Notes: generated from the sequence alone by a model not told the origin. A stretch of 5,797 bases of DNA from an uncultured Actinomycetes bacterium (GCA_903898855.1 CAIUHB010000206.1:1-5797), one strand, 5' to 3'. Positions 1 through 5,797 are shown, counted from the first letter of the stretch. Numbers and translations: made by a program.

Positions 1-1579
1 GCTCAATCTCTTTCGCCTCAGTGAGGGTTGGAGCAGGCACCTGTGCGGCATGTGCAACGCTAAAGCGCTTGCGTAGCTTGCCCTTGATACCAGTAGCACC
101 GCGGACGCCGTTTTGATCGGCATCCGGCAGAGCCAATGGAGTGTTCTGTTCATGCTGGGTAAGGGTGTAAATCTTCTCAGCTGAAAGCGGCTCGTGGACT
201 TCTACGAACTCGCCATGAGGCAACATAAGTAGTCGACCTGTCTCGCGACCATGAAGTACGAGTTCACGATCGGCGCGCTGCAAGGAGAGGCAGAGACGCT
301 TGGTGATGACAAAGACGATTGGTGGAACCACAAAGAGACCGATGCGGGTAAACCACATGATGCCGTTGATGGTGAGGTGGAAGTGGGTAGCAATGATGTC
401 GTTACCGCCGTTGATGAGAGATACCAACATGAAGGCGAGTGACATAGCGCCAAGTGCGGTGCGGTTAGGTGCATTGCGTGGTCGATCCAAGAGATGGTGC
501 TCGCGCTTATCGCCAGTCATCCAGGATTCAATAAATGGATAGAGCGCCATTCCGGTAAAGAGAATTCCTGGAATGATCAAGCCTGGAATCAAAATGTTCC
601 ATGAGATGGTGTGACCAAATGCGTGGGTCTCTAGCGGGGGAGCGGCACGTACAAGTCCATCAAGCCATCCCATGTACCAGTCCGGTTGGGAACCAGCTGA
701 AATTTGGCCAGGTGTGTATGGACCGTAAAGCCAGATTGGGTTGATAGATGCGAATGCGCCAAGGAATGCGGTGATTCCAAAGACGATGAAGAAGAATCCG
801 CCGGCCTTTGCCATGTAGACAGGCATGAGTGGGTATCCGACAACGTTCTTCTCAGTACGACCTGGGCCAGGATATTGAGTGTGCTTCTGGTACCAGACCA
901 ACATCAAGTGAATGGTGATCAGTGCCAAGAAGATTCCTGGAAGAAGTAGAACGTGAACGGTGTAGATACGTGAGATGAAGACGTGTCCAGGGAATGGTCC
1001 ACCGAAAGCAAAGAATGCTAGGTATGAACCAACTACTGGGATCGCCTGAATAATTGCTTCAGCGATACGAATACCTGTACCGGAGAGCAAGTCATCTGGA
1101 AGGGAGTAACCAAGGAAGCCTTCAACGATTCCAAGTGTCAAAAGGCCAACGCCGATGAGCCAGTTAAATTCACGTGGCTTGCGGAATGCGCCAGTGAAGA
1201 AGACGCGGAGCAAGTGAGCAACGATTGCGACCATAAAAATCAAAGCTGCCCAGTGGTGAATTTGGCGCATCAAAAGTCCACCACGAACATCAAATGAGAT
1301 GTGAAGTGTGGAGGCATAAGAGGCGGACATGCTCACATGTTGAAGTGGAAGATAAGAACCGTTATAGACAACTTCATTCTGTGAAGGATCAAACCAGAAG
1401 GTTAGGAAAGTTCCGGTTAGAAGCAGGATGATGAATGAGTAGAGCGCAATCTCACCCAACATAAATGACCAGTGATCAGGGAAGACCTTGGTGAGGTTCT
1501 TCTTGAGCCACTTTGCGGCGCCAGTACGTTCATCGACGTAGTTAGCGACATTGCCCGCTATTTGTTCTTTCTTACTCAT
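1..1579 (-). CDS. qcrB: Menaquinol-cytochrome c reductase cytochrome b subunit QcrB (partial, C-terminus cut by left edge)
   Basis: This is the membrane core of the actinobacterial bcc complex (complex III), which oxidises menaquinol and carries electrons through two b haems. I translated 526 codons from the ATG at 1579 to the window edge with no stop. The haem ligands are visible as H108-x13-H122 and H209-x14-H224; the x14 spacing in the second pair is like cytochrome b6 and is usual in actinobacteria. The quinol-site motif, PEWY in the wider family, reads PDWY at residues 299-302. About eight hydrophobic helices end near residue 428, followed by a hydrophilic cytoplasmic tail of about 100 residues typical of actinobacterial QcrB. 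Family members are roughly 540-550 residues, so only a short C-terminal piece should be missing. The start overlaps the qcrA stop as ATGA (1576-1579), which suggests translational coupling. No frameshift was seen. The identification is secure. Confidence 0.97.
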   Translation of the reverse strand, partial: MSKKEQIAGNVANYVDERTGAAKWLKKNLTKVFPDHWSFMLGEIALYSFIILLLTGTFLTFWFDPSQNEVVYNGSYLPLQHVSMSASYASTLHISFDVRGGLLMRQIHHWAALIFMVAIVAHLLRVFFTGAFRKPREFNWLIGVGLLTLGIVEGFLGYSLPDDLLSGTGIRIAEAIIQAIPVVGSYLAFFAFGGPFPGHVFISRIYTVHVLLLPGIFLALITIHLMLVWYQKHTQYPGPGRTEKNVVGYPLMPVYMAKAGGFFFIVFGITAFLGAFASINPIWLYGPYTPGQISAGSQPDWYMGWLDGLVRAAPPLETHAFGHTISWNILIPGLIIPGILFTGMALYPFIESWMTGDKREHHLLDRPRNAPNRTALGAMSLAFMLVSLINGGNDIIATHFHLTINGIMWFTRIGLFVVPPIVFVITKRLCLSLQRADRELVLHGRETGRLLMLPHGEFVEVHEPLSAEKIYTLTQHEQNTPLALPDADQNGVRGATGIKGKLRKRFSVAHAAQVPAPTLTEAKEIE

Positions 1580-2568
1580 GATGAGCGCTCCCAGAAGCTA
1601 GGTCCGATTGGTTCAGTAAAGCCTTGCTTTGCAACGAGATATCCCTCGGCATCAACGGTGATTGCAAGCTGAGGAAGTGGGCGAGCAGCTGGTCCAAAAA
1701 TTACCTTTGCCGCGCGAGTAACGTCGAATGTGGATTGGTGACATGGGCAGAGTAAGTGCTTGGTCTGTTGTTCATAGAGAGCAACAGCGCAGCCCATATG
1801 TGAACAAATCTTGGAGAAGGCAATGATTCCCTCGTGTGTCCATGAGAGGCGCTCGGCATCCAAGTTGAATTCTTCTGGACGAATGCGAATAAGTAGAACT
1901 GCATCCTTGCCAATATTTTCTAGAGTCCGCTCTGTGCCAGCAGGAAGTTCTGGAAGTACTTGAGCAACTGCGCCCACTTCAAGATCTTCTGGCTTGATTG
2001 GGCGACCAGATGGGTCGAGCACCAAACGCGTGCCTGACTTCCAATCTGTGGTGGAAAGGTACTTGCGAGGCAACGGGCCAAGATCGCGCAAAAGGACAAG
2101 CGGAGAAAGCCCCACGAGACCAACTGCCAGACCAAGTGTGCGCTTGATAAGCGAGCGACGGCCTAGGCCAGCTGCACCAGCACGCTCTTTAATTGTGGCA
2201 ACGAAATCTTCGCGATCTGCTTCTTCAGAGCGGAACTCATGACGTTCTGCAACGACTTCGGTATCTGGCATAAGAGTTCTAGCCCATTGAATTGCACCGA
2301 GGCCAATGAATAGCAGCGCGATTGCAAGACCAGCACCGATACCAAGTTGTTGTGCATTGGTATCTCCCATTACTGGAAGAAATACGAAGGTGGTGGACTT
2401 TACGAAGTAGTAAGAGCCAATGAGTAGGAGAGTGCCGAGTGCAGAGATAAGAAAGAGAATCGCAACTTTCTTTTCGGCTGCTTTAGCAGCGTTCTCATCA
2501 TGATCAGCTTTGCGATGAACATGCTCTGGCAGTCCTGGGTCTTGGAACTTCTGGATCTCATTAGTCAT
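1576..2568 (-). CDS. qcrA: Rieske iron-sulfur subunit QcrA of the cytochrome bcc complex
   Basis: The 330-residue protein carries the [2Fe-2S] cluster that takes an electron from menaquinol and hands it to QcrC. The C-terminal Rieske domain has box 1 CSHMGC (C255, H257, C260) and box 2 CPCH (C274, C276, H277). By family rule C255, H257, C274 and H277 bind the cluster, and C260-C276 form the disulfide. Three hydrophobic segments lie at about 33-56, 75-98 and 144-162. A twin-arginine motif (R137-R138, GRRSLIKR) precedes the third, matching the known actinobacterial layout in which the last helix and folded Rieske domain are moved by Tat after Sec inserts the first two. The N-terminus is charged and cytoplasmic. 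The ATG at 2568 follows the qcrC stop by 4 nt and has only a weak Shine-Dalgarno (GGCGAG region), so coupling to qcrC is likely. All key residues are present. Confidence 0.97.
   Translation of the reverse strand: MTNEIQKFQDPGLPEHVHRKADHDENAAKAAEKKVAILFLISALGTLLLIGSYYFVKSTTFVFLPVMGDTNAQQLGIGAGLAIALLFIGLGAIQWARTLMPDTEVVAERHEFRSEEADREDFVATIKERAGAAGLGRRSLIKRTLGLAVGLVGLSPLVLLRDLGPLPRKYLSTTDWKSGTRLVLDPSGRPIKPEDLEVGAVAQVLPELPAGTERTLENIGKDAVLLIRIRPEEFNLDAERLSWTHEGIIAFSKICSHMGCAVALYEQQTKHLLCPCHQSTFDVTRAAKVIFGPAARPLPQLAITVDAEGYLVAKQGFTEPIGPSFWERSS
1588..1592 (-). promoter_or_regulatory. Ribosome binding site of qcrB
   Basis: On the minus strand GGGAG lies inside the 3' end of qcrA, 8 nt before the qcrB ATG at 1579. 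This supports the chosen start and reinitiation across the ATGA overlap. Confidence 0.6.
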
Positions 2569-2572
2569 GTCG

Positions 2573-3379
2573 TTATCTCGCCTTCGATGCTAGCCATACG
2601 GCGATGCCGATGAGTAAACCAAGTCCAAGTGTCCAAGCAAGTAAGCCTTCTGTTACTGGACCCACGCGACCGAGTGATGCGCCGCCTAGTGCAGGTTCAG
2701 CTTGTGCTGCCTTGATCCACTTGATGATAGAAAGTTTCTCTGCTGGAGAGATGGTCTTGTCGGAGAACTTAGGCATTGATTGTGGGCCGGTAATCATTGC
2801 TTCGTAAATGTACTTAGCATCGACGCCCATCAACGTTGGTGCGTACTTACCAAGTGTGAGTGCACCACCTTGAGCGGCAAAGTTGTGGCACATCGCGCAG
2901 TTATTGCGGAAGAGCGTTCCACCTTGTGCTGTATTTCCATCGCGCTCGTAATTAAGCGAAGTTGGATCAACAGCTTGTGGGCCAGGTGCGAGTGATGCGA
3001 CATAAGCGGCAAGTGCAGCGGTCTGCGCTGCGTCATATACCGGCTTCTTGCGCATTGCTTGTTGGCTCATATCGGCCATTGGCATACGGCCTGTACCTAC
3101 TTGAAAATCAACAGCAGCGGCACCTACGCCGATAAGAGATGGTGCGATAGCGCCACCTTCGGCATTGAGGCCGTGGCAAGAGGAACAACCCTGAAGGAAG
3201 ATTCGCTTACCTTCTGCAATTTGTGAACTCTGTTGCGTCACAGCAACGCTCTGTGCGGCAGGAGCTTCGCTAGCCACCGAGAAGGTAGTTCCGAGTCCGA
3301 TGAGTGCAACAACCAACATGGCTGGAGCTGCCCAGCGATGTCTGCGGTAGCGCGAGAGTTTCTTAAGGCCGGATGACAT
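2573..3379 (-). CDS. qcrC: Di-haem cytochrome c subunit QcrC of the bcc complex
   Basis: This 268-residue membrane-anchored cytochrome passes electrons from the Rieske centre to the CuA site of cytochrome aa3, and in actinobacteria it replaces soluble cytochrome c in the III-IV supercomplex. Two haem-binding motifs are visible: CSSCH at 65-69 and CAMCH at 161-165. The likely distal ligands are M99 in GRMP and M202 in SMP. A basic N-terminus (KKLSRYRRHR) followed by a hydrophobic stretch at about 17-36 is an export signal or signal anchor, and a C-terminal helix at about 243-263 anchors the protein with a short cytoplasmic end. The two haem domains are similar in layout, as in the duplicated cytochrome c fold of the family. 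The length is normal. The ATG at 3379 has a good ribosome binding site and lies 9 nt after ctaE. Confidence 0.97.
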   Translation of the reverse strand: MSSGLKKLSRYRRHRWAAPAMLVVALIGLGTTFSVASEAPAAQSVAVTQQSSQIAEGKRIFLQGCSSCHGLNAEGGAIAPSLIGVGAAAVDFQVGTGRMPMADMSQQAMRKKPVYDAAQTAALAAYVASLAPGPQAVDPTSLNYERDGNTAQGGTLFRNNCAMCHNFAAQGGALTLGKYAPTLMGVDAKYIYEAMITGPQSMPKFSDKTISPAEKLSIIKWIKAAQAEPALGGASLGRVGPVTEGLLAWTLGLGLLIGIAVWLASKAR

Positions 3380-3383
3380 ATGG

Positions 3384-3390
3384 CTTCCTT
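3384..3390 (-). promoter_or_regulatory. Ribosome binding site of qcrC overlapping the ctaE stop codon
   Basis: The minus strand reads AAGGAAG four nucleotides before the qcrC ATG (3379). Its first two bases are the end of the ctaE TAA stop (3391-3389). It is the strongest Shine-Dalgarno in the window and fixes the qcrC start. It also shows that internal operon genes use Shine-Dalgarno initiation, unlike the first gene, ctaE. Confidence 0.75.
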
Positions 3391-4054
3391 ACTTAATTAG
3401 GTAGATCGCAGAAAAGAGCGCGATCCAAACAATGTCGACGAAGTGCCAGTAATACGAGACCACAATCGCTGTGGTTGCTTGCTTGTGACCAAACTTCTGC
3501 GCCTTGAAAACGCGAACCATCACAATTAAGAATGCAATCAAGCCACCAGTCACGTGCATTCCGTGGAAGCCAGTGGTGATGTAGAAAACTGAACCATATG
3601 CTCGTGATGAGAGTGAAAGTCCATCGCGAACTAGATTTGCATACTCATAAATTTGGCCACCAATAAAGAAAGCGCCCATCAAGAAGGTAAGTGCAAACCA
3701 CTCACGCATGCCCCACTTTGAAAACTTCCAGATGGAGGCGGTGCGACGAGCTTGAAAACGCTCAGCTGCGAAAACGCCAAATTGGCAAGTAACAGATGAG
3801 AGAACGAGGACTGTTGTGTTGATCGCTGCAAACTTAACGTTGAGCATGCCCGTGGACTCCGCCCAAACCTTCGGACCTTGTACTGCACGCGTAGTGAAGT
3901 ACATAGCGAAGAGTGCAGCGAAGAACATCAACTCACTGGAGAGCCAAACAATTGTTCCGACGGCTACAAGATTCGGACGATTGACTTTAGGGGCGCCGCT
4001 AGCGGCACCTACCTGTGTGGAGTCGTGAGGGGCCGAGGTCGGCTGGTTAGTCAT
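3389..4054 (-). CDS. ctaE: Cytochrome c oxidase (aa3 type) subunit III CtaE
   Basis: This 221-residue integral membrane protein is subunit III of the terminal oxidase, which stabilises the catalytic subunit. About five helices are visible (near 30-53, 73-97, 118-137, 155-182 and 195-219), the short actinobacterial form lacking the first two helices of seven-helix homologues. Family signatures include the glutamate in SSELMFF (E41), [10 protein letters not shown] after helix 1, GFHGMHV at 162-168 and [10 protein letters not shown] at 201-210 (H204, D207). It is the first gene of ctaE-qcrC-qcrA-qcrB, so one transcript supplies an oxidase subunit together with the whole bcc complex, as is usual in actinobacteria. 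The ATG at 4054 is the only start after the in-frame TAG at 4096-4094. No Shine-Dalgarno is well placed (AGGA is 12 nt away), while a -10-like hexamer ends 7 nt before the ATG. Confidence 0.96.
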   Translation of the reverse strand: MTNQPTSAPHDSTQVGAASGAPKVNRPNLVAVGTIVWLSSELMFFAALFAMYFTTRAVQGPKVWAESTGMLNVKFAAINTTVLVLSSVTCQFGVFAAERFQARRTASIWKFSKWGMREWFALTFLMGAFFIGGQIYEYANLVRDGLSLSSRAYGSVFYITTGFHGMHVTGGLIAFLIVMVRVFKAQKFGHKQATTAIVVSYYWHFVDIVWIALFSAIYLIK

Positions 4055-4061
4055 AAGGGGG

Positions 4062-4067
4062 ATTATT
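4062..4067 (-). promoter_or_regulatory. Predicted promoter -10 of the ctaE-qcrCAB operon (leaderless)
   Basis: AATAAT on the minus strand matches TATAAT at 5 of 6 positions and is followed by 7 nt (CCCCCTT) and then the ctaE ATG. Transcription would therefore begin at or next to the ATG, giving a leaderless mRNA. A weak -35 candidate, TTGGAA, lies at 4092-4087 with a long 19-nt spacer. This is prediction from sequence only. Confidence 0.5.
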
Positions 4068-4122
4068 CCTGATTTCGCCCTTAAATTTCCAAGCTATGGG
4101 GCGTAGCAGGATGGGGGTGGCG

Positions 4123-4136
4123 GTGAGACTCGTCAC
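4123..4136. promoter_or_regulatory. Candidate Crp/GlxR-type operator, GTGA-N6-TCAC
   Basis: The palindrome GTGA GACTCG TCAC lies between the divergent ctaE and receiver-protein genes. The core equals that of Crp/FNR-family sites (TGTGA-N6-TCACA), but both outermost bases differ (G instead of T on the left, G instead of A on the right). Its centre is about 75 bp upstream of the ctaE start and about 44 bp upstream of the receiver start at 4174. The ctaE distance suits an activator bound upstream of the polymerase. The match is short and could be chance. Confidence 0.4.
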
Positions 4137-4160
4137 GCGGGAAAAGGCCACTTTGGTGGT

Positions 4161-4166
4161 TAAACT
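4161..4166 (+). promoter_or_regulatory. Predicted -10 of the receiver-like gene (leaderless)
   Basis: TAAACT fits the TANNNT pattern and is followed by 7 nt and then the ATG at 4174, which puts the transcription start at the start codon. The AAGG at 4168-4171 is only 2 nt from the ATG, too close to act as a Shine-Dalgarno. No good -35 was seen. The hexamer supports the start at 4174 over upstream in-frame alternatives. Confidence 0.4.
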
Positions 4167-4173
4167 TAAGGCC

Positions 4174-4578
4174 ATGAGCAGCCTCAATATCGTGGTCTAT
4201 TCCGATGATCAAAGCGTGCGAAATACCATCGCCACCGCCCTTGGCCGCCGAGTCGCTGCCGACCTGCCAGAACACAAAATTCATGAGTTTGCCACAGGTC
4301 CCGCCCTCAGACTTTATGTCGATGCCAAGAAGCCAGTCGACCTTTTCATCCTGGATGGAGAGTCGGTTCGGGAAGGCGGCCTTGGAATAGCCCGCCAACT
4401 CAAGGATGAGCTCTTTAACTGCCCTCCGATTCTGGTCATCACCGGCCGACTTCAAGATAACTGGCTGGCATCCTGGTCGCGCGCGGAAGATATGGTCGTC
4501 CATCCAATTGATCCATTTACCTTGGCCGGCAAAGTGGCCGATTTATTGGCTGCCAAAAAGGTAGCTGTAACTAACTAA
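4174..4578 (+). CDS. Stand-alone response-regulator receiver-like protein, atypical
   Basis: From the ATG at 4174 this encodes 134 residues that read as a single CheY-like receiver fold with no output domain. Visible landmarks are strand 1 LNIVVYS followed by the acidic pair D11-D12, the predicted phosphoacceptor D61 at the end of DLFILD, and T90 in LVITGR (the switch Ser/Thr position). HP at 110-111 stands where nearly all receivers have Lys-Pro, so the conserved lysine appears replaced by H110. Phosphorylation may therefore be altered or lost, and the protein could work as a binding module. The frame is open further upstream: an ATG at 4096 would add 26 residues and a GTG at 4156 would add 6. 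The extension is not receiver-like and would run through the ctaE promoter region, so 4174 is preferred. The gene diverges from ctaE, and its 3' end overlaps the exonuclease by 4 nt. No kinase is nearby. The partner and function are unknown, and a link to respiration is suggested by position only. Confidence 0.75.
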   Translation: MSSLNIVVYSDDQSVRNTIATALGRRVAADLPEHKIHEFATGPALRLYVDAKKPVDLFILDGESVREGGLGIARQLKDELFNCPPILVITGRLQDNWLASWSRAEDMVVHPIDPFTLAGKVADLLAAKKVAVTN

Positions 4579-5231
4579 TTAAATTTCGGCTTACGCACCG
4601 GAACGCGCTTGAGAAATTGAATCAGATTCTCAACCGTAGTCACATCGTGTCCGCCAAGTCGCTCAATTAACCCATGCAGAACTTCCACGGTAGCTCGGGC
4701 ATCATCTAGCGCGCGGTGATTTGGCGCAGTTTCAGTATTAAAGAATTTTGCCAGAGTCCCCAATTTGTAGTTGATGACCTCTTCATAAGAGACCAAGAGC
4801 CGTGCCAGTGAGACGGTATCCAAAACTGAAAATGTGGGCCATGCGTGGCCAGCAGTTTTTGCGCCAGCCTTGATAAAACCCAAATCAAAGGGGGCGTTGT
4901 GCGCAACGATAAATGTTTCGTGGTGGCTTCCTAGAAACTCTAAAAAGGAGGGAAAGACCTCGGTAATTGATGGCGCGCCCTGGAGCATCTGGTCAGTGAT
5001 GCCGGTCAACGAAGTTATGTAATCGGGAAGTGGGATTCCGGGATTTATGAAGGTACTAAATTCACCGAGAACTTCACCTGCGCGAACTTTGACTGCACCG
5101 ATTTCGGTGATGCCGTTTCCTTGAGTAGGAGCGGCGCCAGTGGTCTCTAGATCGAGAACAACAAAGGTTGTCTCTGAGAGTGCGCGACCGGCCTCCTCGA
5201 ACCCAGGCTGCCAACTCTTCTCAATCTTCAC
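4575..5231 (-). CDS. DnaQ-like DEDDh 3'-5' exonuclease
   Basis: This 218-residue protein belongs to the RNase T/DnaQ superfamily, which removes nucleotides from 3' ends of DNA or RNA with two metal ions. All catalytic motifs are present: ExoI DLETTG (D27, E29), ExoII HNAPFDLGFI (D116) and ExoIII HRALDDA (H172, D177). The domain fills about residues 21-192, followed by a short basic tail ending KRVPVRKPKFN. It resembles the epsilon proofreading subunit and the exonuclease half of actinobacterial proteins fused to a UvrC-like nuclease domain, but here it stands alone. Proofreading, repair or RNA processing cannot be told apart from sequence, so no symbol is given. The start is a GTG at 5231. 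An in-frame TAG lies upstream (5279-5277) with no ATG, GTG or TTG between. There is no spaced Shine-Dalgarno, but a -10-like TACCTT ends 6 nt before the GTG. Confidence 0.92.
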   Translation of the reverse strand: MKIEKSWQPGFEEAGRALSETTFVVLDLETTGAAPTQGNGITEIGAVKVRAGEVLGEFSTFINPGIPLPDYITSLTGITDQMLQGAPSITEVFPSFLEFLGSHHETFIVAHNAPFDLGFIKAGAKTAGHAWPTFSVLDTVSLARLLVSYEEVINYKLGTLAKFFNTETAPNHRALDDARATVEVLHGLIERLGGHDVTTVENLIQFLKRVPVRKPKFN

Positions 5232-5237
5232 TCCACA

Positions 5238-5243
5238 AAGGTA
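5238..5243 (-). promoter_or_regulatory. Predicted -10 of the exonuclease gene (leaderless)
   Basis: TACCTT on the minus strand fits TANNNT and is followed by TGTGGA and then the GTG start at 5231, a 6-nt gap. The GGA touching the start codon is too close to serve as a Shine-Dalgarno. No convincing -35 was found. Confidence 0.35.
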
Positions 5244-5263
5244 GGGCTTAGGAGCGACATTTG

Positions 5264-5278
5264 AGCAAGAGAATTGCT
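5264..5278. repeat. Short inverted repeat in the exonuclease/aldo-keto reductase divergent promoter
   Basis: AGCAA and TTGCT are perfect inverted arms of 5 nt separated by GAGAA. The repeat lies just before and into the reductase -10 region, where a repressor could act. A 5-nt arm is easily found by chance, so this is only a candidate operator. Confidence 0.25.
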
Positions 5279-5285
5279 ATAGATT
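5278..5285 (+). promoter_or_regulatory. Predicted -10 of the aldo/keto reductase gene (leaderless)
   Basis: The sequence TGCTATAGATT gives either an extended -10 (TG-N-TATAGA, hexamer 5278-5283) or TAGATT (5280-5285), ending 8 or 6 nt before the ATG at 5292. GCGACA at 5254-5259 could be a -35, 18 nt from TATAGA. The TAG inside this box (5280-5282) is also the in-frame stop before the ATG, so the reading frame cannot start further upstream. This is the best-looking promoter in the window. Confidence 0.55.
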
Positions 5286-5291
5286 CGCCAC

Positions 5292-5797
5292 ATGTTGATT
5301 TTGCCAAAGAGCGAATTAAAAGTGTACCCACTCTGCTTGGGCGGAAATGTCTTTGGGTGGAGCGCTGATGAGAAGGAGTCCTTCGCTGTCCTAGACGCCT
5401 ATGTTGAGGCGGGTGGAAATTTCATCGACACCGCTGATGTCTACTCAGAATGGAAAGATGGCAATGTAGGTGGCGAATCCGAAACCATCATCGGAAAATG
5501 GATGAAGGCTCGCGGAAATCGCTCGGAAATCGTGATTGCCACAAAAGTTTCCATGCTCTCCACTCGTCCCGGATTGAGCGCTTCCAATATCAAGGCGGCG
5601 GTGGATGATTCACTTCGCCGATTACACAGTGATTACATAGATTTGTATTACTCACATCAGTGGGATGAAAAGGTAGAACAGGCCGAGACGCTTGCGACTT
5701 ATGGCGAATTAATAGCGTCGGGCAAGGTGAGACATATCGGGGCTTCCAACTTCTCCGGAGCTCAATTGCGGGACTCCTTTGCGCTCTCCGAAGCCAA
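5292..5797 (+). CDS. Aldo/keto reductase family oxidoreductase (partial, C-terminal half cut by right edge)
   Basis: I translated 168 codons from the ATG at 5292 to the edge with no stop. Members of this family reduce aldehydes or ketones with NADPH in a TIM barrel. The expected catalytic tetrad is visible: D46 and Y51 in GGNFIDTADVYS, K85 in VIATKVS, and H122 in LYYSHQWD. IDLYYSHQWD and GKVRHIGASNFS (about 144-155) are family signatures. The N-terminal LCLGGNVFGW and the GGESETIIGKW segment resemble general bacterial reductases of the Tas/YajO type rather than potassium-channel beta subunits. Full-length relatives have about 310-330 residues, so nearly half, including the cofactor-binding C-terminal loops, lies outside the window. 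The substrate cannot be predicted. The gene diverges from the exonuclease across 60 nt, and no functional link between the two is evident. Confidence 0.93.
   Translation, partial: MLILPKSELKVYPLCLGGNVFGWSADEKESFAVLDAYVEAGGNFIDTADVYSEWKDGNVGGESETIIGKWMKARGNRSEIVIATKVSMLSTRPGLSASNIKAAVDDSLRRLHSDYIDLYYSHQWDEKVEQAETLATYGELIASGKVRHIGASNFSGAQLRDSFALSEA

Noticed and set aside
202..949. Several open frames of 60-90 residues on both strands within the left part of the window.
   Set aside because: They lie inside qcrB, whose uninterrupted frame carries all cytochrome b signatures. Their products are low-complexity and match no family that I recognise.
1994..2242. A plus-strand open frame of 82 residues inside qcrA, rich in Arg, Ser and Pro.
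   Set aside because: This composition is typical of an antisense frame opposite a real gene. There is no start signal, and the opposite strand encodes an intact Rieske protein.
3878..4072. A plus-strand open frame of 64 residues antisense to the start of ctaE.
   Set aside because: It has no ribosome binding site or recognisable domain and lies across the intact N-terminal region of CtaE and its promoter.
4096..4173. An upstream ATG that would lengthen the receiver-like protein by 26 residues.
   Set aside because: The added residues are basic and do not belong to the receiver fold, strand 1 begins right after the ATG at 4174, and a -10-like hexamer sits 7 nt before 4174. The extension also lacks a Shine-Dalgarno site.
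4081..4503. A 140-residue open frame on the minus strand opposite the receiver-like gene.
   Set aside because: Its product shows no recognisable domain, it lies antisense to a gene with clear receiver landmarks, and it would crowd the ctaE promoter. It is read as a shadow frame.
4546..4556. TTGG-CTG-CCAA followed by four A, considered as a terminator of the receiver-like gene.
   Set aside because: The stem has only 4 pairs and a 3-nt loop, it lies inside the coding region, and no U-run follows on the plus strand.

Overview
The window looks like chromosomal DNA of an actinobacterium. The evidence is the gene order ctaE-qcrC-qcrA-qcrB, a di-haem QcrC, a three-helix Rieske protein with an internal twin-arginine motif, a short five-helix CtaE, and a QcrB with a long cytoplasmic C-terminal tail. 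Base composition is moderate by eye (about half GC, not counted), and genes are packed with overlaps or very short gaps. Together this suggests a streamlined, lower-GC lineage such as freshwater Nanopelagicales (acI) rather than Streptomyces or Mycobacterium. That placement is inference.

The left 70% (1-4054, all minus strand) is the cytochrome bcc-aa3 operon, read right to left: ctaE (oxidase subunit III), qcrC (di-haem cytochrome c), qcrA (Rieske iron-sulfur protein) and qcrB (cytochrome b, cut by the left edge). The genes are tightly coupled. The qcrC ribosome binding site overlaps the ctaE stop, qcrC and qcrA are 4 nt apart, and qcrA and qcrB overlap as ATGA. The products oxidise menaquinol and pass electrons through QcrC to the aa3 oxidase. 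The oxidase subunits I and II (ctaD, ctaC) are not in the window.

The right 30% holds three singly transcribed genes. A stand-alone receiver-like protein (best start 4174, plus strand) diverges from ctaE. A DEDDh 3'-5' exonuclease (4575-5231, minus) converges on it with a 4-nt tail-to-tail overlap. An aldo/keto reductase (5292 to the right edge, plus) diverges from the exonuclease across 60 nt.

All four genes that begin a transcription unit have a -10-like hexamer ending 6-8 nt before the start codon and no convincing Shine-Dalgarno site at normal spacing, as expected of leaderless mRNAs. A GTGA-N6-TCAC palindrome lies between ctaE and the receiver gene and resembles Crp/GlxR sites. No RNA genes, mobile elements, CRISPR arrays or large repeats were seen, and no gene-free stretch exceeds about 120 nt. 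This is an ordinary core-metabolism region; the points worth checking are regulatory, plus the divergent receiver protein.
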